A stretch of 64,000 nt of DNA, taken from NCBI RefSeq assembly GCF_022829585.1, contig NZ_JAKSYC010000230.1:35360-99359 (forward strand). Reading direction: 5' to 3'. Both the position numbers and the translations under genes were made by a program. This document shows positions 1 through 8,436 of the stretch, in pieces (within the stretch, counting starts at the first letter, position 1; every line of letters begins with the position of its first letter). The DNA comes from Methylobacterium sp. J-026. Its GTDB lineage: Bacteria > Pseudomonadota > Alphaproteobacteria > Rhizobiales > Beijerinckiaceae. Under the pieces are notes generated by a model. The model was given only the letters and a program-made list of their open reading frames with translations. It made no database searches and was not told the origin of the DNA.

Positions 1-2
1 GC

Positions 3-680
3 CTGCTGCCGGTGAAGCACGGCAGCACCTGCGTGCCGATGCCCGGCTACACGGTCGCGGTGCTCGACGAGGGCGCCAAGCCGGTCCCGGCCGGCACGAT
101 GGGCACGATCGCGATCCGCCTGCCCCTGCCCCCCGGCTGCCTACCGACCCTCTGGGGTTCGGATGCGCGGATGCGGTCGAGCTACCTCGCCACCTTCCCG
201 GGCTACTACGACACCTCGGATGCCGGGGTGATCGACGCGGACGGCTACATCACGGTGCTGGGACGGACCGACGACATCATCAACGTCGCGGGCCACCGCC
301 TGTCCACCGGCGGCATGGAGGCGGTGCTGGCCGGCCATCCGGACGTGGCGGAATGCGCGGTCATCGGCGTCCGCGACGCCCTGAAGGGCGAGGTGCCCTG
401 CGGCTTCGTGGTGCTCAAGGCCGGCGTCGACCGGCCGACCGAGGCGATCGAGCGGGAACTCGTCGCCAAGGTGCGCGACGAGATCGGCCCGGTGGCGGCG
501 TTCAAGCTGGCGCTGACCGTGCCGCGGCTGCCCAAAACCCGCTCGGGCAAGATCCTGCGCGCCACCATGAAACGCATCGCCGATCACGAGCCCTGGACCA
601 TGCCGGCGACGATCGACGATTCCGCGGCCCTCGACGAGATCGGCGAGAGCCTGAAGGCGCGCGGGATCGGCGCCGACTGA
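3..680 (+). CDS. prpE: Propionyl-CoA synthetase, C-terminal part (5' truncated by window edge)
   Basis: Acyl-CoA ligase that activates propionate (or a similar short acid) with ATP and CoA through an acyl-AMP; cytosolic. The reading frame is open from the first bases, so only the last ~226 codons are present. Visible are the ANL-family hinge and C-terminal domain: the YYDTSDAG and GRTDDIINVAGHRLSTG motifs, and PKTRSGKILRATMK near the end, whose Lys (in SGKILR) is the conserved catalytic and acetylation site. The GYYDTSDAG and DHEPW segments fit the propionyl-CoA synthetase subgroup better than acetyl-CoA synthetase, but an AcsA/PrpE distinction from the C-terminus alone is an inference. The next gene, an RHH regulator, follows after 97 bp. 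Confidence 0.9.
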   Translation: MLPVKHGSTCVPMPGYTVAVLDEGAKPVPAGTMGTIAIRLPLPPGCLPTLWGSDARMRSSYLATFPGYYDTSDAGVIDADGYITVLGRTDDIINVAGHRLSTGGMEAVLAGHPDVAECAVIGVRDALKGEVPCGFVVLKAGVDRPTEAIERELVAKVRDEIGPVAAFKLALTVPRLPKTRSGKILRATMKRIADHEPWTMPATIDDSAALDEIGESLKARGIGAD

Positions 681-741
681 CCGCCGACGGACGCCATCGC
701 CCCGCCGGCCCTTGTAAGGGCCGCGCCCATAGCCATCTCTA

Positions 742-761
742 GACCATCCAATCGGATGGCC
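742..761. promoter_or_regulatory. Short palindrome upstream of the RHH regulator gene
   Basis: CCATCC (744-749) and GGATGG (754-759) form a perfect 6-bp inverted repeat with a 4-base centre, with a further AG/CT pair outside one mismatch. It lies 18 bp before the start of the ribbon-helix-helix gene. RHH proteins bind such short palindromes, so this is a candidate autoregulatory operator. Nothing else confirms it. Confidence 0.35.
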
Positions 762-777
762 TGGAGAATCCAACCCG

Positions 778-1197
778 ATGAGCGAGCCGGTAAACGCGCC
801 GCGCCCGAAGGTCCCGGACAGCGAGAAGATCACCGTCAATCTCGGCTTCGTCGATCTCGGGCGCGTCGACCTGATGGTCCGCGACGGGTTCTACGCCAAC
901 CGCGCCGACTTCATCCGCACCGCGGTGCGCAACCAGCTCGACCGCCAGAACGAGGCGGTCCGCCAATCCGTGGCCCGTCGCCAGCTCCGCCTGGGGGTGG
1001 CGCACTACACCCGGGCCGATCTGGAGGCGGCCCGGGATGCCGGGACGCCGCTGCACATCCAGGTCCTGGGCCTCGCCACCGTCGCGGGCGACGTCACCCC
1101 CGAACTGGCCCGCGCCGCCATCGCCGCCGTGGAGGTGCTCGGCGCCTTCCAGGCCAGCCCCGCCGTGAAGGCCGCCCTGGCCGACCGGATCACCTGA
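778..1197 (+). CDS. CopG/ribbon-helix-helix family transcriptional regulator
   Basis: Small 139-aa protein. Residues ~18-55 (ITVNLGFVDLGRVDLMVRDG, then YANRADFIRTAVRNQL) have the RHH layout: one beta strand, a helix, then an Asn-Arg-Ala-Asp turn and a second helix. The remainder is an alpha/beta tail of unknown role (HIQVLGLATVAGDV). A ribosome site GGAG lies 11 bases before the ATG. The next gene is a PHB-depolymerase-type esterase 77 bp downstream on the same strand, so a role in storage-polymer control is possible but is only context. A palindrome just upstream may be its own operator. Confidence 0.75.
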   Translation: MSEPVNAPRPKVPDSEKITVNLGFVDLGRVDLMVRDGFYANRADFIRTAVRNQLDRQNEAVRQSVARRQLRLGVAHYTRADLEAARDAGTPLHIQVLGLATVAGDVTPELARAAIAAVEVLGAFQASPAVKAALADRIT

Positions 1198-1274
1198 CGC
1201 CCCCCGATGCACCGGTCCCAGAGACGGATGAACCGTCCGGCCGCGTCCGAACCGCTTCCCGAAGGATCGGCCCC

Positions 1275-2540
1275 ATGTTCCGTTTTCCCAAACTCGACTT
1301 CTCCAAACTCGATCCGTCGAAGCTCGAAGGGCTGGATCCCGGCCGCTTCGGCTCCGGTGCCGACCCGACCGGCCGGTTCACCGACGCGATGGCCAAGCTC
1401 CGGCGCGAGCAGGCCGCGGCCTTCGCCCGGTGGAAACAGAGCTACGGGCAACCGGGCGATCCCCCCGCTCCGGCGGGCGGCGACAGCGCGATCATCGACA
1501 TGGAGGCGCCCGCCGCCCCCGGCGGCGCCTGGACGGCGCCCCGGCCGGACCGGACCGGCACGGCGGAGCCCGAAGCCGGTTCTAAAGCGCGCCCCAAGGC
1601 GGGGCTCGACCTGTCGGCGATGATGCGCGGCCTGCGCGAGGGCCACCCGGCGGGAAGCGGGGGATCGCCGGCCCCGGTCCCGCCCGGCGCCCGGTTCGAG
1701 GAGCGGGTCTTCACGGGGGCCGCCGGCAGCCGGCGTTACAAGGTCTACGTCCCGAGCGGCCATGCCGGGCAAGCGCTACCCCTGGTGGTGATGCTGCACG
1801 GCTGCACCCAGAATCCGGACGATTTCGCCGCGGGCACGCAGATGAACGCCCTGGCCGAGGCGCAGGGGTTCCTGGTGGCGTATCCGGAGCAGTCGCAGGC
1901 CGCCAACATGCAGCGGTGCTGGAACTGGTACGCGGCCGGCGATCAGGCCCGCGCGGGCGGCGAGCCGGAACTCATCGCCGGCATCGCCCGGGCGGTGCTG
2001 GCGGAGTTCTCGGGCGATCCCACCAAGGTCTACGCGGCGGGACTCTCGGCCGGCGGCGCCGCGGCGGCGATCCTGGCGGCGACCTACCCGGACCTGTTCG
2101 CCGCCGTCGGCGTCCATTCCGGGCTGGCCTGCGGCGCCGCCCGGGACATGCCGACGGCCTTCGCGGCGATGAAGGGCAAGGCGGGGGTCACCGGGCGCAA
2201 CAGTCAGGCGGTGCCGACCATCGTGTTCCACGGCGACGGCGACCGCACGGTGCACCCGGCCAACGGCGATCAGGTGATCGCCCAGGCCGGCGCAGCCCCG
2301 GGCCTCGCCGAAACGGTCAGCCGGGGCACGAGCCCGGGGGGCATCGCCTATACCTGCACGACCCGCAGCGATGCGGATGGACGTCCGGTCCAGGAATACT
2401 GGGTCCTGCACGGGGTCGGGCATGCCTGGTCGGGGGGCAGCCCGGCCGGCTCCTACACGGAGCCGCGGGGCCCGGATGCGAGCGGCGCGATGGTGCGCTT
2501 CTTCCTGTCCCACACACTCCAGCCGCGCCCCCGGACCTGA
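1275..2540 (+). CDS. PHB depolymerase family esterase
   Basis: Alpha/beta-hydrolase of the poly(3-hydroxybutyrate) depolymerase/LpqC-type esterase family, 421 aa, expected to hydrolyse ester bonds in PHA oligomers or related esters. Residues ~1-135 are a low-complexity Pro/Ala/Gly leader (FRFPKLDFSKLDPSKLEGL repeats) without a clear signal peptide. The hydrolase core starts near residue 138: oxyanion motif LHGCTQNP, nucleophile Ser258 in GLSAGG, acid Asp321/323 in FHGDGDRT, and His383 in GVGHAWSGG. The start ATG follows GAAGGA by 8 bases. Upstream frame extensions run through the RHH gene and are rejected. Specificity for PHB rather than another ester is inferred from family only. Confidence 0.88.
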   Translation: MFRFPKLDFSKLDPSKLEGLDPGRFGSGADPTGRFTDAMAKLRREQAAAFARWKQSYGQPGDPPAPAGGDSAIIDMEAPAAPGGAWTAPRPDRTGTAEPEAGSKARPKAGLDLSAMMRGLREGHPAGSGGSPAPVPPGARFEERVFTGAAGSRRYKVYVPSGHAGQALPLVVMLHGCTQNPDDFAAGTQMNALAEAQGFLVAYPEQSQAANMQRCWNWYAAGDQARAGGEPELIAGIARAVLAEFSGDPTKVYAAGLSAGGAAAAILAATYPDLFAAVGVHSGLACGAARDMPTAFAAMKGKAGVTGRNSQAVPTIVFHGDGDRTVHPANGDQVIAQAGAAPGLAETVSRGTSPGGIAYTCTTRSDADGRPVQEYWVLHGVGHAWSGGSPAGSYTEPRGPDASGAMVRFFLSHTLQPRPRT

Positions 2541-2573
2541 GGCCGGGCGGCGCGGCCCGGACGCCGACGCCCC

Positions 2574-3050
2574 TCAATCGGCGTCGGCATCGTCGTCCGG
2601 CGCGAGGCCGGGCTCGGCCTCCGGCATACCCCGGGACAGGACCGGCGCGTCGGCGCCGGGCCGCATCGTGGCGGCGAGGGCGGTCGGCGCGCGCTGCGGG
2701 CCGGGCTCGGACGGGATCAGGGTCGCGGTGGCCGCGACGAAGCCGGCCATCGCGCGCAGATCGTCGGTCTGGCGCGGATCGCGGGCGATCAGCGCGGCCT
2801 CGCGCTTGAGGCGGAGGTTGCAGGCCAGCGAGGGCATCCCGCCCTCCGGCGTGCAGGCGTCGTGGCGGGCGCAGGCGGCGTCGAGGGCGTCGATCGGCGG
2901 CAGCGGGGCGTTGTTGCCCGGACCGCAGTAATTGCCGTGGATCAGGATCTTGGGTCCGCCGAAGGCGGCCGGCTGGGCTTGGGACGGCGCCGCCAGGACG
3001 GCGCAGCCGGCGGCCAGGAAAAACGGGGCGGCGTGTTTCGTGAGCATCAT
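2574..3050 (-). CDS. Secreted phospholipase A2-like protein
   Basis: Exported 158-aa protein. It starts MMLTKHAAPFFLAAGCAVLAA, a signal peptide probably cleaved after SQA. The core HGNYCGPGNN followed by DALDAACARHDAC resembles the prokaryotic PLA2 fold: calcium-loop-like YCGPGN and the catalytic His-Asp pair in ARHDAC, with paired Cys. The C-terminal ~50 residues are Pro/Ala-rich and end in an acidic tail. GAGG lies ~7 bases before this ATG, which decides the start over an upstream extension lacking a signal peptide. It is convergent with the esterase gene, 33 bp away. Lipase activity is inferred from motif resemblance only. Confidence 0.72.
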   Translation of the reverse strand: MMLTKHAAPFFLAAGCAVLAAPSQAQPAAFGGPKILIHGNYCGPGNNAPLPPIDALDAACARHDACTPEGGMPSLACNLRLKREAALIARDPRQTDDLRAMAGFVAATATLIPSEPGPQRAPTALAATMRPGADAPVLSRGMPEAEPGLAPDDDADAD

Positions 3051-3269
3051 CGGAACCTCGGGCGATCTCACCCCCTCAGGCGGTTCGCGTCGTGGTGACA
3101 ACGTTAAAAACCGGTGGCCGCGCCGGCAGGTTCCCGGCACGCCGTCCCGATGACAGGCTCTTGAACGCCCCACGGCTGCGCGACGGCGCCGTCATGGCTG
3201 CCCTGCCGGAGCGCACTGGCCGGCGGGTCCGTCCTGCGCCAGATTGACACCACGCTTCCGGAGCCGACC

Positions 3270-4400
3270 ATGACCGCCGCGACGACCGCCCGCCTGTTCG
3301 AGCCGCTGACGCTGGATGCGCTCACGCTCGAGAACCGCATCCTGATCGCGCCGATGTGCCAGTATTCGGCCCGGGACGGTGAGGCCACCGACTGGCACAT
3401 GATGCATCTCGGCCATCTCGCCGCCTCGGGGGCGGGCCTGCTGACGCTGGAGGCCACCGCGATCTCCCCCGAGGCGCGGATCACCGCCTGGGATCTCGGC
3501 CTGTACTCGGACGGATGCGAGCGAGCGCTCGCCCGGGTGCTCGACGCTGTGCGCGAATACGCCCCGATCCCGATCTGCATCCAGATCGCCCATGCCGGCC
3601 GCAAGGCGTCGAGCGACGCCCCCTGGGCCGGCGGGCAGCAGATCCCGCCGGAGCACCCCTACGGCTGGCGCACCGAGGCGCCCTCGCCGGTGGCGCACGG
3701 GGAGGGCGAGGTCCCGCCCCACGCCCTCGACGGCGCCGACCTCAAGCGTATCCGCGACCAGTTCGTGGCCACGGCCAAGCGCGCCGTGCGCCTCGGCATC
3801 GAAGCGGTGGAGCTGCACGGGGCCCACGGCTACCTGCTGCACCAGTTCCTGTCGCCGCTCGCCAACAAGCGCACCGACCAGTACGGCGGCAGCCTCGAGA
3901 ACCGCATGCGTTTCCCCCTGGAGGTCTACGCCGCCGTGCGCGACGTCGTCCCGGCGGGCAGCCCCGTGTGGCTGCGCGTCTCGGCCACGGACTGGGTGGA
4001 GGACGGCTGGAACCTCGACGAGACCGTGGCGCTGGCCCAGGCCCTGAAGCGGGCCGGCTCGCCCGCGATCCACGTCTCCACCGGCGGCGTCTCGCCCAAG
4101 CAGGCGATCACCCTCGGGCCGGGCTACCAGGTGCCCTATGCCGAGCGGATCAAGGCCGAGACCGGTCTCATCACCATCGCGGTGGGGCTCATCACCGAAG
4201 CTCAGCAGGCGGAGGCGATCTTGCAGGAGGGCCGGGCGGACGCGATCTCGCTGGCCCGCGCCATGCTCTACGACCCGCGCTGGCCCTGGCACGCCGCCGC
4301 CGAACTCGGCGCCCGGGTGCGGGCGCCGAAGCAGTACTGGCGCTCGCAGCCGCGGGAGTACAAGGACCTGTTCACGGATACGGCCTTCGGGCAACGCTGA
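3270..4400 (+). CDS. Old yellow enzyme, NADH:flavin oxidoreductase (YqjM class)
   Basis: FMN-dependent ene-reductase of 376 aa, a typical length. It reduces activated C=C bonds such as enones using NAD(P)H; cytosolic. The N-terminus carries APMCQYS with Cys30 and Tyr32, the hallmark of the YqjM/thermophilic-like OYE class in which that Cys tunes the flavin. HGAHGYLLHQFLSP begins at His183 and holds the substrate-binding His pair. NKRTDQYGGSLENRMRF is the canonical core motif, and VGLITEAQQAE and DAISLARAMLYDP near the C-terminus bind FMN phosphate. The gene stands alone, in a 95-bp leader, and is convergent with the next gene 9 bp away. Physiological substrate unknown. Confidence 0.95.
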   Translation: MTAATTARLFEPLTLDALTLENRILIAPMCQYSARDGEATDWHMMHLGHLAASGAGLLTLEATAISPEARITAWDLGLYSDGCERALARVLDAVREYAPIPICIQIAHAGRKASSDAPWAGGQQIPPEHPYGWRTEAPSPVAHGEGEVPPHALDGADLKRIRDQFVATAKRAVRLGIEAVELHGAHGYLLHQFLSPLANKRTDQYGGSLENRMRFPLEVYAAVRDVVPAGSPVWLRVSATDWVEDGWNLDETVALAQALKRAGSPAIHVSTGGVSPKQAITLGPGYQVPYAERIKAETGLITIAVGLITEAQQAEAILQEGRADAISLARAMLYDPRWPWHAAAELGARVRAPKQYWRSQPREYKDLFTDTAFGQR

Positions 4401-4409
4401 GCGTTCGTC

Positions 4410-5153
4410 TCAGCGGGCCACCGCCCCCACCAGCGGCCCCAGCGGCCGGCTGATGTCGGTGCGGCCGAGATTGGGCGCGTAGAGGCTCGACACCGAGCCG
4501 TCCAGGAACAGGGCGTTGCGGCAGCCGAGATCGTCCCGGAACAGCCGCGCGAAGGCCCCGAAGGTCACCGGCCGCTCGGAGATGGCGAAGATCGCCACGT
4601 GCCCGTCCTCAGCCATGCCGACGCCGTTGCGGATCTTCTGGCTCGGCCCGTCGACGGAGATCTTCGGGTGGATCTGGCCGTCGATCACCAGCATCGGGCC
4701 GGATTGCGTGGCGTAGTCCGGCCGGATCTTCGCCCGGAGATAATGGGCGGTGTCGAGCACCCCGGCCCGCTCGCCCTTCACCCAGAAGACGCCGTTGGGC
4801 TTGAGGTGGAAGTTGCCCGGACCGTCGGCGGTCGAGACGTGCTTCATCTCGTGCCCGCCCTCGACGTAGAGGCCCACCGGCGCCTGGTCCTTGTCGTACA
4901 TGCCGGCATTCATCGCGAAGCTGAGGGGCTTGCCCTGCGCCGCGGCCAGCGTCCCGAGGGCCCCGTAGGGCCGCCCGTCCGCCTGCAGCCAGAACAGCTG
5001 CAGGCGCTGCCGCCGCAGATCGATCGTGCAGACCGTGAAGCTCTCGCCCTGGGCCTCCATCGCCCGGCAGGGCTCCGGGGCCGCCACGGCCCGGCCGGGT
5101 ACGGCCAGGGCGAGGAGCATGATCAACAGGGCGTGAGCGGGGCGCATCGTCAT
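4410..5153 (-). CDS. Phosphodiester glycosidase family (NAGPA/DUF2233) exported protein
   Basis: 247-aa exported protein with a signal peptide (LLIMLLALAVPGRAVAA). The body has the DUF2233/NAGPA domain: FAMNAGMYDK, GLYVEGG, LKPNGVFW, SGPMLVIDG, RNGVGM and the terminal LFLDGSVSSLY. Members cleave phosphodiester-linked sugars, as in uncovering enzyme, so a role in envelope or wall glycan turnover is likely. ATG at 5153 is used; a GTG one codon earlier (5156) and an ATG two codons later (5147) are equally possible. No partner gene is evident. Confidence 0.88.
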   Translation of the reverse strand: MTMRPAHALLIMLLALAVPGRAVAAPEPCRAMEAQGESFTVCTIDLRRQRLQLFWLQADGRPYGALGTLAAAQGKPLSFAMNAGMYDKDQAPVGLYVEGGHEMKHVSTADGPGNFHLKPNGVFWVKGERAGVLDTAHYLRAKIRPDYATQSGPMLVIDGQIHPKISVDGPSQKIRNGVGMAEDGHVAIFAISERPVTFGAFARLFRDDLGCRNALFLDGSVSSLYAPNLGRTDISRPLGPLVGAVAR

Positions 5154-5348
5154 CACTCGGTCCGTGCCGGCTTTTCAGGGGCTTGAGGGCGCTGGGGGCG
5201 CCTGTCACCCCGGAAAGCGGCGATTTTCGAGTCCGGAGCCGTGCCGGGGCTTGCCGGCCAGCGTCGGCAGGTCGCGGGCGCCGCCTGAACTGTTTCACGC
5301 CTTCCACGTTTCTTGCCCCAGAGGGCGGTTTTCGACGGAGATGACGTG

Positions 5349-5852
5349 ATGAAGGGTGCAGTGCTCGGCTCGGCCCTGCTGGCAGCGGGTGCCTTGGCTC
5401 TCGCGCCGGCCAGCGCGGATGCCCGCGGCTTCGGCGGCGGCGGCTTCCATGGCGGCGGTTTCGGCGGCGGGTTCCACGGCGGCGGCTTCGGCGGCTTCCG
5501 GGGCGGCGGCTTCGGTGGCGGCTTCCGCGGCGCCGGCTTCCGCGGCGGATACGGCCGCGGCTTCTACGGCCGCGGCTACGGCTATCGCGGCGGCTATGGC
5601 TACGGCCTCGGCGGCCTGGGTCTCGGCGTCGGGCTCGGACTAGCGGCCGGCGGCCTCTACGGCGGCTACGGCTACCCGGGCTACGGCTACGGTGGCTATG
5701 GCGGCTATGGTTACGGCGGCGGCTACGCCCCGGTGGGCTACGGCTACGGCGGCGATTACGGCTACGGCGGCGGCGGCGGCTGCTACACGGTCCCGCGGGT
5801 GCGCTGGACCCCCTACGGCTACCGCCGGGTCCTGGTCGAGCGCTGCTACTGA
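5349..5852 (+). CDS. Gly/Tyr-rich secreted protein
   Basis: 167-aa exported protein: signal peptide MKGAVLGSALLAAGALALAPASADA, then almost entirely Gly with Phe, His, Arg and Tyr in short repeats (GGGFHGGGF, RGGYGRGFYGRGYGY, GGYGYGGYGGYG). The last ~25 residues are different (GGGCYTVPRVRWTPYGYRRVLVERCY), with two Cys that could form a disulfide. GGAG lies 9 bases before the ATG, and a strong intrinsic terminator follows the stop. Such low-complexity proteins are common in rhizobial-type genomes; an adhesive or envelope role is possible, function unknown. Confidence 0.8.
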   Translation: MKGAVLGSALLAAGALALAPASADARGFGGGGFHGGGFGGGFHGGGFGGFRGGGFGGGFRGAGFRGGYGRGFYGRGYGYRGGYGYGLGGLGLGVGLGLAAGGLYGGYGYPGYGYGGYGGYGYGGGYAPVGYGYGGDYGYGGGGGCYTVPRVRWTPYGYRRVLVERCY

Positions 5853-5882
5853 GCCGCGTTTCGACAGCGAAAAGACTGGAAA

Positions 5883-5909
5883 GGCCGCCTTCGGGCGGCC
5901 TTTTCTTTG
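5883..5909 (+). terminator. Rho-independent terminator with UUCG tetraloop
   Basis: GGCCGCC (5883-5889) pairs with GGCGGCC (5894-5900) around a TTCG loop, followed by TTTTCTTT. It lies 31 bases behind the stop codon of the Gly/Tyr-rich protein gene and ends that transcript. Confidence 0.9.
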
Positions 5910-5982
5910 CTTGATCCCCCCGCGGCGTTGGACAGCTCCGTCCCGGACGCCGATACACGTATCGGGCGGCGGGAGAGGGCGG

Positions 5983-7287
5983 ATGAGCATGGCAACCGGG
6001 CAGGGGCATTCGGGCGTGGACGCGGTCGAGATCCGCGACGCCAGCCTCATGGCCTTCTACCGCTCCATGACGCCGCCGGAGCGGCACACCTTCTGGGCGT
6101 GCGCCGCCGGGTGGTGCCTCGACGGCATGGACTTCATGATCTACCCGCTGGTGATCGGGACGATCATGGCCCTGTGGCACGTCGATTCCGGCACGGCCGG
6201 CCTCGCCGCCACGGTGACGCTGCTGGCATCGGCGCTGGGGGGCTGGCTCGCGGGCTTCGTGGCCGACCGGATCGGCCGGGTGCTGACCCTGCAGATCACG
6301 ATCCTGTGGTTCTCGGTCTTCTCCCTGCTCTGCGCCTTCGTACAGAATTTCGACCAGTTGCTCATCGCCCGGGCGATCCTGGGGCTGGGCTTCGGCGGCG
6401 AGTGGGCAGCTGGGGCCGTCCTGATCGGTGAGACGATCCGGGCCGAGTATCGCGGCCGCGCCGTCGGCTCCGTCCAGTCCGGCTGGGCGATCGGCTGGGG
6501 CCTCGCGGTCCTGTCGCAGGCTGTGCTGTTCTCGCTGCTGCCGCCCGAGACCGCGTGGCGCTGGATGTTCGGGGTCGGCGCACTGCCGGCGCTGCTGGTG
6601 TTCTACCTGCGCCGCTACGTCGAGGAGCCGCAGGTCGCCGCCGAGACTCGCGCCCGGGCGGCCGCCTCCGGCGACCGGCCGCAGATCTGGGAGATTTTTT
6701 CGGGGCCGATCCTCAAGACCACCCTGCTCGCCTCGCTCGCGGCGGCGGGCTGCCAGGGCGGCTACTACGCGATCACCACCTGGGTGCCGCGCTTCCTCAC
6801 CACCGAGCGCCACCTCTCGATCGTCTCCTCCACCGGCTACCTCTCGGCGCTGATCGTCGGCTCGTTCACCGGCTACCTCGTCGGCGCGTGGCTCGCCGAC
6901 CGCCTCGGGCGACGGCCGCTGTTCCTGATCTTCTCCGTCGGCGCCATCGCGGTGGTCGTCGCCTATACGCAGATCCCGCTCTCCAACGGCATGCTCTGGG
7001 TGCTGGGCTTCCCGCTGGGATTCTTCGCCTCGGGCTATTTCTCCGGGATGGGCGCTTTCCTGACCGAACTCTACCCGACCCGCCTGCGCGGCTCGGGGCA
7101 GGGGTTCTGCTACAATTTCGGCCGGGGCGTCGGCGCCTTGTTCCCGGCGCTGGTCGGCTACCTGTCGGAGCGCGCCGGCCTCGCCTCGGCCATCGCGATC
7201 TTCGCGGCCATCGCCTACGGGGTGTTCTTCCTGGCGGCCTTCGCCCTGCCCGAGACCCGCGGCAAGGTCCTGCACGCGGATTCCTGA
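5983..7287 (+). CDS. MFS transporter (aromatic acid/sialate-type)
   Basis: 434-aa major facilitator permease with 12 predicted helices. Visible signatures are GMDFMIYPLVIG in the first helix, the loop 2-3 motif GFVADRIGRVLTLQ, RAILGLGFGGEWAAGAVLI in helix 4, and the repeat loop 8-9 motif AWLADRLGRRPLF. The FGGEW and AEYRGRAVG segments resemble the AAHS/NanT-like group that imports aromatic or sugar acids with protons. An ATG at 5983 follows GGGAGAGGGCGG. The stop lies 2 bp before a LigI-like amidohydrolase start, so the two form an operon and the transported substrate is probably an acid hydrolysed by it. Confidence 0.87.
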   Translation: MSMATGQGHSGVDAVEIRDASLMAFYRSMTPPERHTFWACAAGWCLDGMDFMIYPLVIGTIMALWHVDSGTAGLAATVTLLASALGGWLAGFVADRIGRVLTLQITILWFSVFSLLCAFVQNFDQLLIARAILGLGFGGEWAAGAVLIGETIRAEYRGRAVGSVQSGWAIGWGLAVLSQAVLFSLLPPETAWRWMFGVGALPALLVFYLRRYVEEPQVAAETRARAAASGDRPQIWEIFSGPILKTTLLASLAAAGCQGGYYAITTWVPRFLTTERHLSIVSSTGYLSALIVGSFTGYLVGAWLADRLGRRPLFLIFSVGAIAVVVAYTQIPLSNGMLWVLGFPLGFFASGYFSGMGAFLTELYPTRLRGSGQGFCYNFGRGVGALFPALVGYLSERAGLASAIAIFAAIAYGVFFLAAFALPETRGKVLHADS

Positions 7288-7289
7288 CC

Positions 7290-8159
7290 ATGCCCGAGAT
7301 CCGAGACTGCCCCGCCCCGGACCCGCATCCCCGCGGCCCGACCCGCTACGCCGTGCCACCCGGTGCGGTCGACACCCACGCCCACGTGATCGGCCTGCCG
7401 CCGGCCTACCCGCTGGTGCCGGACCGCAGCTACACGCCTCCGGCGGCCCCCGCGGACCGGTATCTCGCGATGCTCGACGGGACCAGCATGGAAAACGGCG
7501 TGCTGGTCCAGGTCAGCGTCCACGGCACCGACAACCGGCTGATGGTCGAGACCCTGCGCGCCAACCAGGCGCGCCTGCGCGGCATCGCGGTGATCCCGCT
7601 CGGGCTGCCCGATACGGAACTCGCCGCCCTGAAGGAGGCCGGGGTGGTCGGCCTGCGCCTCAACGTGCTGTTCGGCGGCGGGGTCGGGCTCGACGCGGTG
7701 GAGTCCTACGGGGCGCTGGCCCGGGAGATGGGCTGGCACCTCCAGTTCCTGCTCGACGCACGGCACCTGCCGCCGATCGCCGACCGCCTGTCACGCTTGG
7801 CCGTGCCGCTGGTCTTCGACCATATGGGCCACATGCCGGCCTCGGCCGGATTGGACCATCCGGGCTTCCAGGCGCTGCTCGGTCTCGTCGCCGACGGCCA
7901 TTGGGTGAAGCTGTCGGGCGCCTTCCGGGATTCCGTGACCGGGCCGCCCTACGCCGACACGATCCCCTTCGCCCGCGCCCTCAACGAAGCGGCCCCCGAG
8001 CGCTGCCTCTGGGGCTCGGATTGGCCGCACGTGGCCGCCTGGGACGGGCCGCCCCGGACCGCGGCGCTCCTCGACCTGATGGCCGATTGGGTGCCGGACG
8101 ACGAGCGCCGCCGGATGGTCTTCGTCGACAATCCGCGGCGGCTCTACGGCTTCGGGTAG
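7290..8159 (+). CDS. Amidohydrolase, 2-pyrone-4,6-dicarboxylate hydrolase (LigI)-like
   Basis: 289-aa TIM-barrel amidohydrolase of the amidohydro_2 family; members hydrolyse lactones such as 2-pyrone-4,6-dicarboxylate. Motifs: DTHAHVIG at the end of strand 1 (residues 28-35), VSVHGTDN, FDHMGHMP after strand 5-6 and GSDWPH with the strand-8 catalytic Asp. Adjacent to the MFS gene (2-bp gap), implying uptake and hydrolysis of the same compound. No other protocatechuate 4,5-cleavage genes are in view, so the natural substrate remains open. Confidence 0.85.
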   Translation: MPEIRDCPAPDPHPRGPTRYAVPPGAVDTHAHVIGLPPAYPLVPDRSYTPPAAPADRYLAMLDGTSMENGVLVQVSVHGTDNRLMVETLRANQARLRGIAVIPLGLPDTELAALKEAGVVGLRLNVLFGGGVGLDAVESYGALAREMGWHLQFLLDARHLPPIADRLSRLAVPLVFDHMGHMPASAGLDHPGFQALLGLVADGHWVKLSGAFRDSVTGPPYADTIPFARALNEAAPERCLWGSDWPHVAAWDGPPRTAALLDLMADWVPDDERRRMVFVDNPRRLYGFG

Positions 8160-8166
8160 GGCGCGC

Positions 8167-8367
8167 TCAGACCCGCAGGTCGACGCTCTGGCCCTGTCCG
8201 GCGGGCGCCGGCAGGCCGGCGCTGGCTGCGCTCTGGGCGCTGTCCGCCACGAGCCCCGCGACCGCCTTGTCCGATGCGACCTGCTGCCGGGCGACGGCGA
8301 TGCCGATCTGCTGGTTCTGGGACGACGCCAGCATCTGGACGGCGGCGGTGGCGGAAACGGGATCCAT
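8167..8367 (-). CDS. Small YjfB-like putative motility protein
   Basis: 66-aa protein starting MDPVSATAAVQMLASSQNQQ, followed by Gln-rich helix, a Ser/Ala stretch and Gly-Gln tail. The VSATAAVQ...QQIGIAVARQQV pattern resembles the short YjfB family labelled putative motility protein. It is convergent with the amidohydrolase (7-bp gap). Function unknown; assignment rests on pattern resemblance only. Confidence 0.6.
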   Translation of the reverse strand: MDPVSATAAVQMLASSQNQQIGIAVARQQVASDKAVAGLVADSAQSAASAGLPAPAGQGQSVDLRV

Positions 8368-8436
8368 GACGCCGATCCTACATCGCGGACCTGAATCCGA
8401 CGTTAGCCGGATCCGGGGCCTTTGAGCGATCGGCGC

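Noticed and set aside
3192..4394. 400-codon open frame antisense to the old yellow enzyme gene
   Set aside because: GC-rich third positions make long antisense frames common; the peptide is Gly/Arg/Val-rich with no motif, while the sense frame has clear catalytic motifs.
5349..5852. Repeated GGCGGC units that might look like a repeat array
   Set aside because: They are the codons of a Gly-rich secreted protein with signal peptide, not spacer-repeat structure; no CRISPR-like repeats with unique spacers were found anywhere in the window.
4609..7359. 916-codon minus-strand open frame across the phosphodiester glycosidase and MFS genes
   Set aside because: It overlaps two genes with strong motifs and an intrinsic terminator, and contains low-complexity Arg/Ser runs mirrored from the Gly repeats of the exported protein.
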